DNA of 46,269 nt from Burkholderia sp. L27(2015) (GCF_009765705.1 NZ_LMUX01000015.1:1-46269), one strand, 5' to 3'. Numbered from the stretch's first letter, positions 9,346-17,400 are shown. Notes: generated from the letters alone by a model not told the origin. Numbers and translations are program-made.

Positions 9346-9365
9346 CGAATCATTCGAATGATTCG
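9346..9365. promoter_or_regulatory. Perfect 20-bp palindromic operator candidate
   Basis: CGAATCATTCGAATGATTCG reads identically on both strands, with no mismatch. It includes overlapping ATTCGAAT units and ends two bases before the -35 box of the VOC-gene promoter. Placement fits either an activator site or a repressor site excluding polymerase. The nearby GntR/UTRA protein is the obvious candidate ligand, but the sequence does not resemble the GT-N-TA-type half sites usually linked to HutC members. Confidence 0.6.
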
Positions 9366-9366
9366 C

Positions 9367-9395
9367 TTGACGTGAGAAAAAAGTGATTCTAAGAT
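9367..9395 (+). promoter_or_regulatory. Sigma-70-type promoter of the VOC/MFS unit
   Basis: TTGACG (9367-9372), a 17-bp spacer and TAAGAT (9390-9395) form a near-consensus promoter. Transcription would start near 9402, about 40 bases before the VOC start codon at 9444. Confidence 0.6.
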
Positions 9396-9443
9396 TCTTC
9401 TCGTTGCGCCACGGTTGACGCAAAAATTCCCCGGAGATCATTC

Positions 9444-9875
9444 ATGCCTAATTTCATCAAACATATCGCTTTCAAAGTAGAGAACGTCGACACGGAACGC
9501 GCGTTCTACGAGAACGTCTTTGGTTACAAGCACGTCAATACGGTGCGCCGCAAGGGCAAAACCGGCGATCATATTTCGCATCACATGACCGACGGCTACA
9601 TGGACTTGACGCTGATTCACTACGAAGCAACCAATGCCGATGAAGCAGATTTCGCAGGCCCGGCGCCTTGCATTCACCACATCGGCATGGAAGTTGAAGA
9701 CCTCGACGCGTTCATCGCTTTGATCAAGAAAAACGGCGGCGAAATCTTGACGGCCCCTGGCCACTTGCCGGTGAAATTCCGCTCGCCGAACGGCCCGGTC
9801 GCGGAAGTCGTACCGATGGAACGCTGGGAAGCAAAAACGCTGGCAGCCGGCGTGCATGGCGAAGTACTCGAATAA
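9444..9875 (+). CDS. VOC-family (glyoxalase/bleomycin-resistance fold) enzyme
   Basis: A 143-residue cytosolic protein of the vicinal-oxygen-chelate superfamily. Two beta-alpha-beta-beta-beta modules are visible: residues 3-65 begin IKHIAFKVENVDTERAFYENVFG, and 76-130 begin CIHHIGMEVEDLDAFIALIKKNGG. His7 and the His-His pair near residue 78, with glutamates such as Glu122 or Glu127 near the end, are the probable metal ligands. These enzymes act as lyases, isomerases, epimerases or extradiol-type oxygenases, and which of these cannot be decided. The gene has its own promoter and is followed after 85 bases by an MFS carrier. Confidence 0.8.
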   Translation: MPNFIKHIAFKVENVDTERAFYENVFGYKHVNTVRRKGKTGDHISHHMTDGYMDLTLIHYEATNADEADFAGPAPCIHHIGMEVEDLDAFIALIKKNGGEILTAPGHLPVKFRSPNGPVAEVVPMERWEAKTLAAGVHGEVLE

Positions 9876-9918
9876 CGCGCGATAAGCTAAAAACAAAAAA
9901 ATACAGCAGCTTATTCAA

Positions 9919-9942
9919 ACGTGACGGCGACCGCCGTCACGT
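9919..9942. promoter_or_regulatory. Perfect intergenic hairpin before the MFS gene
   Basis: ACGTGACGGC and GCCGTCACGT (10-bp arms) flank the four-base loop GACC and end eight bases before the ribosome binding site of the carrier gene. No U-tract follows, so this is not a classical terminator. It may adjust expression of the carrier relative to the VOC gene or protect the mRNA. Confidence 0.5.
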
Positions 9943-9960
9943 GCGCGTGAAGGAGACACC

Positions 9961-11319
9961 ATGCAACCGAAGCGCACGCGGACCTTCTCCGCGGCGACTG
10001 GCGTACTGATTGTGCTGTGCGTCATGTCGTTTCTGATGTATGTCGATCGAACCAATATCTCGACGGCCGCTCTCGCCATTAGCAAAGATCTGCACCTGAA
10101 CAACTCACAGCTCGGTCTGGTCTTTTCCGCATTCGCGGTCACGTATGCAGTCGCCATGATTCCGGGCGGTTTTATCGCCGACAGGCTCGGCTCGCGCAAG
10201 ATGCTCGCCATCTGCGGTGTGCTCTGGGGTGCCGGCACGCTGCTCACAGGTTTTGCGACCGGCTTGGTCTCGTTGTTGCTGGCGCGTTTTGTCGTGGGCT
10301 TGGGCGAAAGCCCGATCGTGCCTGCTTCGGCCCGCGCACTGACCACCTGGATGGAGCCCGAACGGCGCGGTTTCTCGCAAGGCATCACGCACGCTTGCGC
10401 ACGCCTGGGCAATGCCTCCACGCCTATCCTGATCGCGGGCTTGATCGCCGCTTATTCCTGGCACATCGCGTTTGTCGTCCTGGGCATCGCAAGCCTGGCG
10501 TGGGTGGGGCTGTGGCTCTGGTATTACCGTGACGATCCGCTGGACCACCCTGGCATCACACCCGCAGACATCGCACGCCTGCCAACCGCGGTCAGCAAGA
10601 CACGCGTGCCGATGCGCTGGCGGCCGCTTTTGCGCACATTGTGGCCGGCCACGGTGGCGAGTTTTTGCCATGGCTGGACCTTGTGGTTTTTCCTGAATTG
10701 GATGCCGTCGTTTTTCGCACAGTCGTACCACCTGAACATCAAGCACTCGGCGATTTTCAGTTCCGGCGTGTTTATGAGCGGCGTGGTGGGCACCACATTA
10801 GGCGGCTGGTTCAGCGATTTTCTCTTCAGGAAAACGGGAGATATTCGCCGCGCGCGTCAGATCGTGATTACGTTCGGATTCTTGAGCCCAATCCTATTTT
10901 TCGTCCCGATGTTCCTGCACCCGACGGTGACACTTGCCGCGGTGTGCCTGGGCGCCGCGCTATTTCTCTCGGAGCTCGTCACCGCGCCGTTGTGGGCCGT
11001 GTCGATGGATCTCGCGCCTAACCATGCCGCGACGTCGAGCAGCATCATGAACACCGGTTTGGGTATCGCCGCCTCGGTGTCGCCGCCGCTGGTGGGCTGG
11101 CTGGTCGATCGTACCGATTCATGGCAGCCGGTGTTCGCGCTGTCTATCCTGTTCCTGCTGCTCGGGCCGATTGCCACGCGCTGGATCCGGCCGGACCGTC
11201 CGTATCTGGGCGAGCCCGTGACGGGGCCAGAAGCGACATCGACGTCGACGACGGTGACGGCATCTGCATCTGCGCGGGCTGCCCGGCTCGACGCATCGCT
11301 GCAGACCGGCAAGGGCTGA
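9961..11319 (+). CDS. MFS transporter, ACS-type (sugar acid/organic acid carrier)
   Basis: A 452-residue inner-membrane protein with about 12 transmembrane segments. It carries the ACS-family signature LMYVDRTNISTAALAISKDL near residues 22-45 and the MFS loop motif GGFIADRLGSRKML after the second helix. The C-terminus is a hydrophilic Ser/Thr/Ala-rich tail (TSTSTTVTASASARAARL) of low complexity. An AAGGAG site precedes the ATG. It is probably cotranscribed with the VOC enzyme, suggesting import of that pathway's substrate, possibly a sugar acid or hydroxy acid. Substrate is inferred only from family. Confidence 0.85.
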   Translation: MQPKRTRTFSAATGVLIVLCVMSFLMYVDRTNISTAALAISKDLHLNNSQLGLVFSAFAVTYAVAMIPGGFIADRLGSRKMLAICGVLWGAGTLLTGFATGLVSLLLARFVVGLGESPIVPASARALTTWMEPERRGFSQGITHACARLGNASTPILIAGLIAAYSWHIAFVVLGIASLAWVGLWLWYYRDDPLDHPGITPADIARLPTAVSKTRVPMRWRPLLRTLWPATVASFCHGWTLWFFLNWMPSFFAQSYHLNIKHSAIFSSGVFMSGVVGTTLGGWFSDFLFRKTGDIRRARQIVITFGFLSPILFFVPMFLHPTVTLAAVCLGAALFLSELVTAPLWAVSMDLAPNHAATSSSIMNTGLGIAASVSPPLVGWLVDRTDSWQPVFALSILFLLLGPIATRWIRPDRPYLGEPVTGPEATSTSTTVTASASARAARLDASLQTGKG

Positions 11320-11372
11320 TCGGCTGACCGCCCCTGTCGATCTGCCTCAGGCCGGTCGGATTTGATCCTGGA

Positions 11373-11405
11373 CGCGTCGCCGCGGGGCGGCGCGTTTCTT
11401 TATTT
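11373..11405 (+). terminator. Rho-independent terminator after the MFS gene
   Basis: CGCGTCGCC (11373-11381) and GGCGGCGCG (11386-11394) form a nine-pair stem with one G-T wobble around the loop GCGG. It is followed directly by TTTCTTTATTT. It lies 54 bases beyond the MFS stop codon. Confidence 0.75.
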
Positions 11406-11459
11406 GTGCTTTCGTTTGCATTCTCGCTTGTACCTTCGCTTGTACCTTCATTTGCGCCA
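11400..11459. repeat. Degenerate 12-bp tandem repeat (about five units)
   Basis: Two identical units TCGCTTGTACCT (11424-11435, 11436-11447) are flanked by related units at 11412-11423 (TCGTTTGCATTC) and 11448-11459 (TCATTTGCGCCA), with a weaker fifth copy at 11400-11411. The array starts on the terminator's T-tract. Nothing indicates translation. Confidence 0.65.
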
Positions 11460-11757
11460 TTCTGGGCGTCCTGCCTCACCCCGCCGTCAACCTCATCGAA
11501 CACGCGCTCGCGTCCGCGCAAACGCATCACGCTGTGCCCTTCCATTTCGGAACATTCCACGCTCTCCAGTATCTAAACGTAGCAATGCCTAGCCTGTCGT
11601 ACCGCACGGCGAAACGCCATTTCAGTGCCGCCGGCAAACGCCGTGCGCACCGGGCCGAGGGCAACCGCATTGCTGGCTGGTATCTGGCATATCCCTGTTC
11701 ACCGTCGATGGGTGTCATGCCTCGAGTACGTTAAAACGATATGGAAGGAGCAAGCAC
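11460..11757. other. Remainder of the intergenic region before the aldehyde dehydrogenase
   Basis: With the terminator and repeat just upstream, this completes a gene-free stretch of 438 bases (11320-11757). Apart from a possible -24/-12 promoter at 11674-11689 and the GGAAGGAG ribosome binding site at about 11740-11747, I see no conserved ORF or structured RNA. Confidence 0.5.
11674..11689 (+). promoter_or_regulatory. Possible sigma-54 (-24/-12) promoter of the aldehyde dehydrogenase gene
   Basis: TGGCTGGTATCTGGCA has the invariant GG and GC dinucleotides separated by the required ten bases and matches most of the TGGCACG-N4-TTGCW consensus, with three mismatches. It sits about 70 bases before the ATG. 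Aldehyde dehydrogenases of this type with DUF779 partners are often controlled by sigma-54 and an AcoR-like activator, but no such activator is in the window. Confidence 0.3.
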
Positions 11758-13278
11758 ATGAATCATGCAGAAATGCAGTTTTTGAACGCCGAGTTCCCCT
11801 ACAAGAAGCAATACGGTAATTTCATCGGCGGTCAGTGGACGAAGCCTGCCGGAGGGGAATATTTCGATAACATCTCGCCGATTACCGGTGAGCCGTTTAC
11901 CTCGATTCCGCGCTCGCGCGAAGCCGATATCGAACTGGCGCTCGACGCCGCGCATCGCGCCAAGGCAGGGTGGGGCGCCACTTCGGCGGCGGATCGCGCG
12001 AATATTCTCAACAAGATCGCCGATCGCATCGAAGCCAACCTGACCCGACTCGCGGTGGCCGAAACCATCGATAACGGTAAACCCTTACGCGAATCGATGG
12101 CGGCCGACCTGCCGTTGGCAGTCGATCATTTCCGCTATTTCGCCGGCTGCATACGCGCTCAGGAAGGCTCGCTTTCGGAAATCGACCAAGACACGGTGGC
12201 CTATCATTTCCACGAACCGCTCGGCGTGGTCGGCCAGATCATCCCGTGGAATTTCCCGATCCTGATGGCGACCTGGAAACTCGCCCCGGCGCTGGCGGCC
12301 GGCAATTGCGTCGTACTCAAGCCTGCCGAGCAAACCCCGGCGTCGCTACTGGTCCTCATCGAATTGATCGAGGATCTGCTGCCGCCCGGCGTGTTGAACG
12401 TGGTCAACGGCTTCGGCCTGGAAGCGGGCAAGCCGCTGGCATCGAACAAGCGCATCGCCAAGATCGCGTTTACCGGCGAAACCACCACCGGCCGCCTGAT
12501 CATGCAATACGCGAGCCAGAACATCATCCCGGTGACATTGGAGCTAGGCGGCAAAAGCCCGAACATTTTCTTCGCCGACGTGATGGATCAAGACGACAGC
12601 TATTTCGACAAGGCGCTGGAAGGCTTTGCGATGTTCGCGCTCAATCAGGGGGAAGTCTGTACCTGCCCGTCCCGCGTGCTGGTTGAAGAAAAGATCTACG
12701 ACCGGTTTATGGAACGCGCGCTCAAACGCGTCGCTGCGATCAAGCAGGGGCATCCGCTCGATAGCACGACCATGATAGGCGCGCAGGCTTCGCAGGAGCA
12801 GCTCGAGAAGATCCTGTCGTATATCGATCTTGGCCGGCAGGAGGGCGCGGAGTGCCTGATCGGCGGCGAGCGCAACAAGCTCGACGGCGAGTTGAAGAAT
12901 GGCTATTACGTGCAGCCGACCGTGTTTCGCGGTAATAACAAGATGCGCATTTTCCAGGAAGAAATCTTCGGTCCGGTGGTGTCGGTTACGACCTTCAAGA
13001 ATGAGGAAGAGGCGCTGGAAATTGCCAACGACACGCTGTATGGGCTCGGTGCCGGCGTGTGGACGCGCGACGGTACGCGTGCTTATCGCTTTGGGCGGCA
13101 GATCCAGGCTGGCCGAGTGTGGACCAATTGCTATCACGCTTACCCGGCGCATGCGGCATTCGGCGGTTACAAGCAATCGGGCATCGGTCGCGAAAATCAC
13201 AAGATGATGCTCGACCATTACCAGCAAACCAAAAATCTGCTGGTGAGCTACAGCCAGAAGCCACTGGGCTTTTTCTAG
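11758..13278 (+). CDS. NAD(P)-dependent aldehyde dehydrogenase, ExaC/AldB type
   Basis: A 506-residue cytosolic enzyme of full family length that oxidises aldehydes to acids. The cofactor region has [20 protein letters not shown] (about 161-180), the general base Glu262 is in LELGGKSPN, and the catalytic cysteine is Cys301 in [21 protein letters not shown] and the C-terminal [12 protein letters not shown] are also present. The [11 protein letters not shown] signature marks the acetaldehyde/chloroacetaldehyde dehydrogenase subgroup, which usually works after alcohol oxidation. A strong GGAAGGAG site precedes the ATG. A DUF779 gene follows 104 bases later, the usual partner of this subgroup. 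Confidence 0.92.
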   Translation: MNHAEMQFLNAEFPYKKQYGNFIGGQWTKPAGGEYFDNISPITGEPFTSIPRSREADIELALDAAHRAKAGWGATSAADRANILNKIADRIEANLTRLAVAETIDNGKPLRESMAADLPLAVDHFRYFAGCIRAQEGSLSEIDQDTVAYHFHEPLGVVGQIIPWNFPILMATWKLAPALAAGNCVVLKPAEQTPASLLVLIELIEDLLPPGVLNVVNGFGLEAGKPLASNKRIAKIAFTGETTTGRLIMQYASQNIIPVTLELGGKSPNIFFADVMDQDDSYFDKALEGFAMFALNQGEVCTCPSRVLVEEKIYDRFMERALKRVAAIKQGHPLDSTTMIGAQASQEQLEKILSYIDLGRQEGAECLIGGERNKLDGELKNGYYVQPTVFRGNNKMRIFQEEIFGPVVSVTTFKNEEEALEIANDTLYGLGAGVWTRDGTRAYRFGRQIQAGRVWTNCYHAYPAHAAFGGYKQSGIGRENHKMMLDHYQQTKNLLVSYSQKPLGFF

Positions 13279-13382
13279 ATGCCGATGATGGCGTTGGTGA
13301 GGGGCACGATGTAACAGGTGTTCGGCCGCGTCGCAGTGTCAGGTGCGATGCGGCCGACCCCAACTCTTTTCAGGAATACGTG

Positions 13383-13775
13383 ATGGCCGAGAAGACGATA
13401 GAGCGCGTGGTCGCAACGCCTGCCGCGTTGGAATTGCTCGCTACGCTGGTGGCCCGGCATGGGCCCGTATTGTTTCATCAATCCGGCGGCTGCTGCGACG
13501 GCAGCGCGCCCATGTGCTTTCCCATTAACGAATTCATGGTGGGTTCGGTCGACGTCAAGCTCGGCACGATAGGCGATGCCCCGTTTTACATGAGCGAATC
13601 CCAATTCGCGTACTGGCAGCACACCCAGCTGATTATCGATGCGGTTCCTGGCAATGGCGGCATGTTTTCGCTGGAACGACCGACCGGCCTGCGCTTCCTG
13701 ACGCGCTCCCGGCTTTACGACGACAGCGAGTCGGCATGGCTGGATCAGCATCCCGTCGAGCGGGTCGTTTCTTAG
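13383..13775 (+). CDS. DUF779 family protein
   Basis: A 130-residue cytosolic protein of the DUF779 family. It contains HQSGGCCDGSAPMC (Cys37, Cys38, Cys45), a cysteine cluster that could bind a metal. The rest is well conserved for the family. The frame stays open upstream to 13059, inside the aldehyde dehydrogenase gene. The ATG at 13383 is preferred because family similarity begins there, and the upstream part merely overlaps the dehydrogenase in another frame. DUF779 genes nearly always sit beside ExaC-type aldehyde dehydrogenases, and their biochemical role is not established. Confidence 0.88.
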   Translation: MAEKTIERVVATPAALELLATLVARHGPVLFHQSGGCCDGSAPMCFPINEFMVGSVDVKLGTIGDAPFYMSESQFAYWQHTQLIIDAVPGNGGMFSLERPTGLRFLTRSRLYDDSESAWLDQHPVERVVS

Positions 13776-13811
13776 TAACAAGCCCTGCAGCAAACCTCAC
13801 AGGAAGTTCAC

Positions 13812-14663
13812 ATGCCAGATGATCCGCGCACGTGCCACGAATCAGTCGAGCGATTGCCTGGCGCGCTGGCGCAACACATACGCGTGGGTATCGGTGGATG
13901 GAACTTTGAACCGTGGCGGACCACGTTCTATCCCGAAGGCCTGGCGCACACCAAAGAGCTCGCCTACGCGAGCCGTCAGATGACGGCCATCGAAGTCAAC
14001 AGCACCTACTACGGCTCGCAGAAACCCGCGACGTTTGCCAAGTGGCGCGACGAAGTGCCCGACGACTTCGTCTTTTCGCTCAAGGCGACCCGGTATGCAA
14101 CCAACCGTCGCGTACTCGGCGAGGCGGGTGAATCGATCGAACGCTTTGTCACGAGCGGCATCGCAGAGCTTGGCAAGAAGCTCGGCCCTATCGTCTGGCA
14201 GTTTGCTCCGACCAAGCAATTTGATGCAGAGGATTTCGAAGCGTTTCTTGCGTTGTTGCCGAAGAAAATCGATGCGCATCACTTGCGGCATGCGCTGGAA
14301 GTGCGGCACGAATCTTTCGCGGTGCCGGAGTTCGTCAAGCTCGCTCGCAAATACAAGGCCGCGATCGTGCTCACCGACTCCGAGAAATTTCCTATGGTGC
14401 CCGATTTGACTGGCGATTTTGTGTACGCGCGATTGATGCGCAGCGAGTCCGAGAGGAAGACGGGCTACGCGGCGAAGGCGCTGGAGCAATGGGCCGATCG
14501 GGCACAGACGTGGGCCAAGGGCGCGGCCCCCGACGATCTACCGCGGGTTGAAGAGAAGGCGCCCGCAGCGGGGAAGTCACGGGACGTTTTTGTCTACTTC
14601 ATCAACGGGGCGAAGGAGCGCGCGCCAGCTGCGGCGCGTGCGTTGTTGGAGCGCATCGGTTAA
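13812..14663 (+). CDS. DUF72 (YecE-like) TIM-barrel protein
   Basis: A 283-residue protein of the DUF72 family. Visible signatures are IRVGIGGWNFEPWRTTFYPEGL (about residues 23-44, barrel strand 1), EVNSTYYGSQKPATFAKW, FSLKATRYATNRR and ALEVRHESFAVPEF. These match the usual order in YecE homologues. The fold is a TIM barrel, and a role in RNA or nucleotide metabolism has been suggested from distant similarity but is not proven. A ribosome binding site (AGGAAG) precedes the ATG 36 bases after the DUF779 stop, so it may be a distal gene of the aldehyde dehydrogenase operon. Confidence 0.88.
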   Translation: MPDDPRTCHESVERLPGALAQHIRVGIGGWNFEPWRTTFYPEGLAHTKELAYASRQMTAIEVNSTYYGSQKPATFAKWRDEVPDDFVFSLKATRYATNRRVLGEAGESIERFVTSGIAELGKKLGPIVWQFAPTKQFDAEDFEAFLALLPKKIDAHHLRHALEVRHESFAVPEFVKLARKYKAAIVLTDSEKFPMVPDLTGDFVYARLMRSESERKTGYAAKALEQWADRAQTWAKGAAPDDLPRVEEKAPAAGKSRDVFVYFINGAKERAPAAARALLERIG

Positions 14664-14708
14664 AGCTGGCGCGTTTCGGTTAAAACTGGAGCGCCTCGGC
14701 TAAGGCGC
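14656..14708. repeat. Twenty-base tandem repeat spanning the DUF72 stop codon
   Basis: Units of exactly 20 bases begin at 14656 (TCGGTTAAAGCTGGCGCGTT), 14676 (TCGGTTAAAACTGGAGCGCC) and 14696 (TCGGCTAAGGCGC, partial). Each carries a TAA, the first being the true stop. GCGCCT/AGGCGC in the last unit can form a short stem. Confidence 0.65.
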
Positions 14709-14710
14709 GA

Positions 14711-16015
14711 TCAAGCTTTGGTGGCTTCGACAGCCGGTATCGCCTCACGCGTACGCCCGCTCAAAGCCGCGGCCGCCTGACGATCGTCGAGCACACCTTC
14801 CCAGCGCGCAATCGCAATCGTCGCCACGCCGTTGCCGATCAGGTTGGTGACGGCTCGCGCTTCGTTCAGGAAGCGGTCGATACCGAGCAGCAGCACCAAG
14901 CCCGAAACCGGAATCTTGTGCATCGAAGACAGCGTGGCTGCCAACGCGACGAAGCCGGCGCCGGCCACTCCGGCCGAACCTTTGGAGGTCAGCAGCATCA
15001 CGCCCAGGATCAGCAACTGATCCCAGATCGACAGGTTCACGTTGGTCGCCTGGGCGACGAAGATCGCGGCCATCGTCAGGTAGATGGCGGTTCCGTCCGC
15101 GTTGAACGTGTAACCGGTAGGCAGCACCATGCCGACCACCGATTTCTGGCAACCCATCGCTTCCATCTTCATCAGCATTTGCGGCAAGACCGCTTCGGTC
15201 GAGGCCGTGCCGAACACGATCAGGATCTCGTCCTTGATGTATTTCATGAAGCTCCACAGCGAGATCCGGCACAGGCGCATCACCGTGCCCAGCACGACCA
15301 CCACGAACAGCACGCAAGTCAGGTACACCGCGACCATCAACTGGCCGAAGGACGCGAGCGTGCCTATGCCATATCGGCCGATGGTGAACGCGATGGCGCC
15401 GAACGCGCCGATCGGCGCCACATACATGACGATCCTGACGATGCCGAACATGCCGTGCAGGAAAAGATCCAGTAGATCGACCAGCGGCTTCGCGCGTTCG
15501 CCCATGCGCGTCAGCGCAATCGCGAACAGGATCGAAAACAGAATGATCTGCAACATCTCGCCTTGCGCGAATGCGCCGACCACGCTATTGGGCACGATAT
15601 TCATGAAGAATTCGGTGATCGTGCTGTGTTGCGCGACGGTGGTGTAGCTCGTGATCGAGGCCGCGTCGATATGCCCCGCGTCGATGTTCATGCCTACGCC
15701 GGGCTTGACGATGTTGATCACGATCATGCCGAGCACCAGCGACAGCGTAGACAGAATCTCGAAGTAGAGTATCGCCTTCAGCCCGACACGCCCGGCCTCG
15801 CGGATATTACCCATCCTCGCGATGCCCACCACCACCGAGGCAAAGATAATGGGCGCGAGCAGCATGCGGATCAGCTTGATGAAGAGATCGCCGAGCGGCT
15901 TGAGTTCGACACCCAGTTTGGGATCCAGGTAGCCGACGATCACGCCCGCAACAATGCCGAGCAAGATCTGAAAATACAACTTGGAAAAAATAGTCTTGAG
16001 CCGTGAACTATGCAT
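14711..16015 (-). CDS. dctA: C4-dicarboxylate:cation symporter DctA
   Basis: A 434-residue inner-membrane transporter of the DAACS (SDF) family, normal length. It begins LYFQILLGIVAGVIVGYLDPKLG and includes LIRMLLAPIIFASVVVGIARMG, the serine-rich-type hairpin region FGTASTEAVLPQMLMKME (about residues 268-285), VLPTGYTFNADGTAIYLTMAAIFVAQA and GSAGVAGAGFVALAATL. DctA imports succinate, fumarate, malate and related diacids with protons or sodium. It lies downstream of the D-tartrate dehydratase gene on the same strand and so may bring in tartrate or malate for it. The 189-base gap containing a hairpin suggests a separate promoter. A GAGGAGACA site precedes the ATG. Confidence 0.93.
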   Translation of the reverse strand: MHSSRLKTIFSKLYFQILLGIVAGVIVGYLDPKLGVELKPLGDLFIKLIRMLLAPIIFASVVVGIARMGNIREAGRVGLKAILYFEILSTLSLVLGMIVINIVKPGVGMNIDAGHIDAASITSYTTVAQHSTITEFFMNIVPNSVVGAFAQGEMLQIILFSILFAIALTRMGERAKPLVDLLDLFLHGMFGIVRIVMYVAPIGAFGAIAFTIGRYGIGTLASFGQLMVAVYLTCVLFVVVVLGTVMRLCRISLWSFMKYIKDEILIVFGTASTEAVLPQMLMKMEAMGCQKSVVGMVLPTGYTFNADGTAIYLTMAAIFVAQATNVNLSIWDQLLILGVMLLTSKGSAGVAGAGFVALAATLSSMHKIPVSGLVLLLGIDRFLNEARAVTNLIGNGVATIAIARWEGVLDDRQAAAALSGRTREAIPAVEATKA

Positions 16016-16059
16016 CGTTGTCTCCTCGATGTTTCGGGAATATTTTTTTATCCGGCGTT

Positions 16060-16102
16060 CTGGTGCGGCTTTTTATGGTTTTCACAAAGCAGGCCGCACC
16101 AG
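16060..16102. promoter_or_regulatory. Inverted repeat upstream of dctA
   Basis: CTGGTGCGGC (16060-16069) and GCCGCACCAG (16093-16102) are perfect 10-bp arms separated by 23 bases, located 45-87 bases upstream of the dctA start. There is no U-tract after the stem on either strand. It could be an operator with half-sites about three helical turns apart, or an mRNA leader hairpin. Confidence 0.45.
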
Positions 16103-16204
16103 GCCGTTTGCGTTGCAATGCGGTGAGACGGTCTTGATCTCCTTACGTTGATTGTCGATTCTCGAAGCTTGGATCGCGGCGCTTGGGGCGCTGCTTCAGG
16201 TCCC

Positions 16205-17371
16205 TTATTCGGCGAGCTTTTTCATTTCACTGTAGAGATCGGCTTTGCCTTCGAAGCCGATACCGACCAGGTCCGGCATCGTCATATAGCCTTGCTCGAC
16301 ACGCACGCCGTCCGGGAAGCCGCCATAGGGCTGGAACAAGTCCGGGTATGACTCGTTACCGCCCAAGCCCAGGCCCGCGGCGATATTGAGCGACATCTGG
16401 TGGCCGCCGTGCGGGATGCAACGTTTGCGCGACCAGCCGTGCTCGTGCAGCATGTCGAGCGTGCGCAGGTATTCGACCAGCCCGTAGCTGAGCGCACAGT
16501 CGAATTGCAGCCAGTCGCGATCGGCGCGCATGCCGCCGTAACGAATCAGGTTGCGGGCATCCTGCATCGAAAACAGGTTCTCGCCGGTCGCCATCGGGTT
16601 CGTGTAGTAATTGCGCAGGGTGGCCTGCAGCTCGAAATCGAGTGGGTCGCCGGCTTCTTCGTACCAGAACAGGTCGTATTGCGAGAGCGCTTTGGCGTAG
16701 GCGATTGCGGTGTCCAGGTCGAAACGGCCATTTGCGTCGACTGCGAGCTTCTGTCCGTCCTGCAGCACGCTGAGGATGGAGTCGATGCGGCGCAGGTCTT
16801 CATCCAGGGTTGCGCCGCCGATTTTCTTTTTGACCACCGTATAACCGCGATCGATATAGCTGCGCATCTCATCCTTGAGCGCATCGTGGTTCTGGCCCGG
16901 GTAGTAGTAGCCACCTGCCGCGTAGACAAAAATCTTGCGATCCGGCGTGCCGTTGCCGTACCGGTCGGCGAGCAACTGGAACAAGGGCTTGCCGGCGATC
17001 TTCGCGGTGGCATCCCATACCGCCATGTCGATCGTGCCGATTGCCACCGAACGCTCGCCATGGCCGCCCGGCTTTTCATTGGTGTACATGCAATTCCAGA
17101 TCTTGTGCGGATCGAGGTTGTCGCCGGCGTCGTCAAGCAGGCTTTCCGGTGCCGCTTCCAGCAGGCGCGGAATAAAACGTTCGCGCATCAGCTTGCCTTG
17201 GCCGTAGCGGCCATTCGAATTGAAGCCGTAGCCGATTACCGGGCGGCCGTCGCGGATCACATCGGTGACCACGGCGACCAGGCTCAACGTCATCTTGCTG
17301 AAATCGATATAGGCGTTGCGAATCGGGGAGCTGATGGGGACGGTTTTTTCGCGAATCTCGACAATCTTCAT
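16205..17371 (-). CDS. tarD: D(-)-tartrate dehydratase (enolase superfamily)
   Basis: A 388-residue cytosolic enzyme. It has strong, near full-length similarity, as I recall it, to Bradyrhizobium D-tartrate dehydratase, which converts D-tartrate to oxaloacetate. Enolase-superfamily features are in place: a capping domain up to about 130, the KxK motif (Lys181-Lys183) with Lys183 as the second lysine, metal ligands at about Asp212 (VDANGRF), Glu238 (WYEEAGDP) and Glu264 (ATGENLF), and the acid/base His321 in IPHGGHQMSLN. These sit one position before the reported Bradyrhizobium residues, consistent with a one-residue shift. It diverges from a LysR gene and is followed by dctA. The product can enter the TCA cycle directly. 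Confidence 0.9.
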   Translation of the reverse strand: MKIVEIREKTVPISSPIRNAYIDFSKMTLSLVAVVTDVIRDGRPVIGYGFNSNGRYGQGKLMRERFIPRLLEAAPESLLDDAGDNLDPHKIWNCMYTNEKPGGHGERSVAIGTIDMAVWDATAKIAGKPLFQLLADRYGNGTPDRKIFVYAAGGYYYPGQNHDALKDEMRSYIDRGYTVVKKKIGGATLDEDLRRIDSILSVLQDGQKLAVDANGRFDLDTAIAYAKALSQYDLFWYEEAGDPLDFELQATLRNYYTNPMATGENLFSMQDARNLIRYGGMRADRDWLQFDCALSYGLVEYLRTLDMLHEHGWSRKRCIPHGGHQMSLNIAAGLGLGGNESYPDLFQPYGGFPDGVRVEQGYMTMPDLVGIGFEGKADLYSEMKKLAE

Positions 17372-17400
17372 GGCTACATCTCGTAGTGAACGGGTATTAG

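Larger units (their letters stand above)
9067..9443. other. 377-bp divergent control region between gntR and the VOC gene
   Basis: The region holds a perfect 20-bp palindrome (9346-9365) and a strong plus-strand promoter (9367-9395), both listed separately. The rest, about 9067-9340, shows no convincing ORF or RNA gene. Confidence 0.6.

Noticed and set aside
11144-11560. 138-codon minus-strand ORF with NEGTSEGTSENANEST repeats
   Set aside because: The repeats are the translation of the 12-bp tandem array. It crosses a terminator and runs antisense into the MFS gene, with no ribosome binding site.
12544-13227. 227-codon minus-strand ORF inside the aldehyde dehydrogenase gene
   Set aside because: The dehydrogenase frame carries all catalytic motifs. 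The antisense frame has none.
13059-13382. 108-codon upstream extension of the DUF779 frame
   Set aside because: It overlaps the aldehyde dehydrogenase gene in another frame, and family similarity starts at the ATG at 13383.
16060-16105. Possible sigma-54 promoter upstream of dctA
   Set aside because: dctA genes are classically sigma-54 dependent, but the TGG...GC elements here are eight rather than ten bases apart, so they do not fit.
16400-17386. 328-codon plus-strand ORF opposite tarD
   Set aside because: Antisense to a strongly supported enzyme. Composition is atypical and there is no ribosome binding site.
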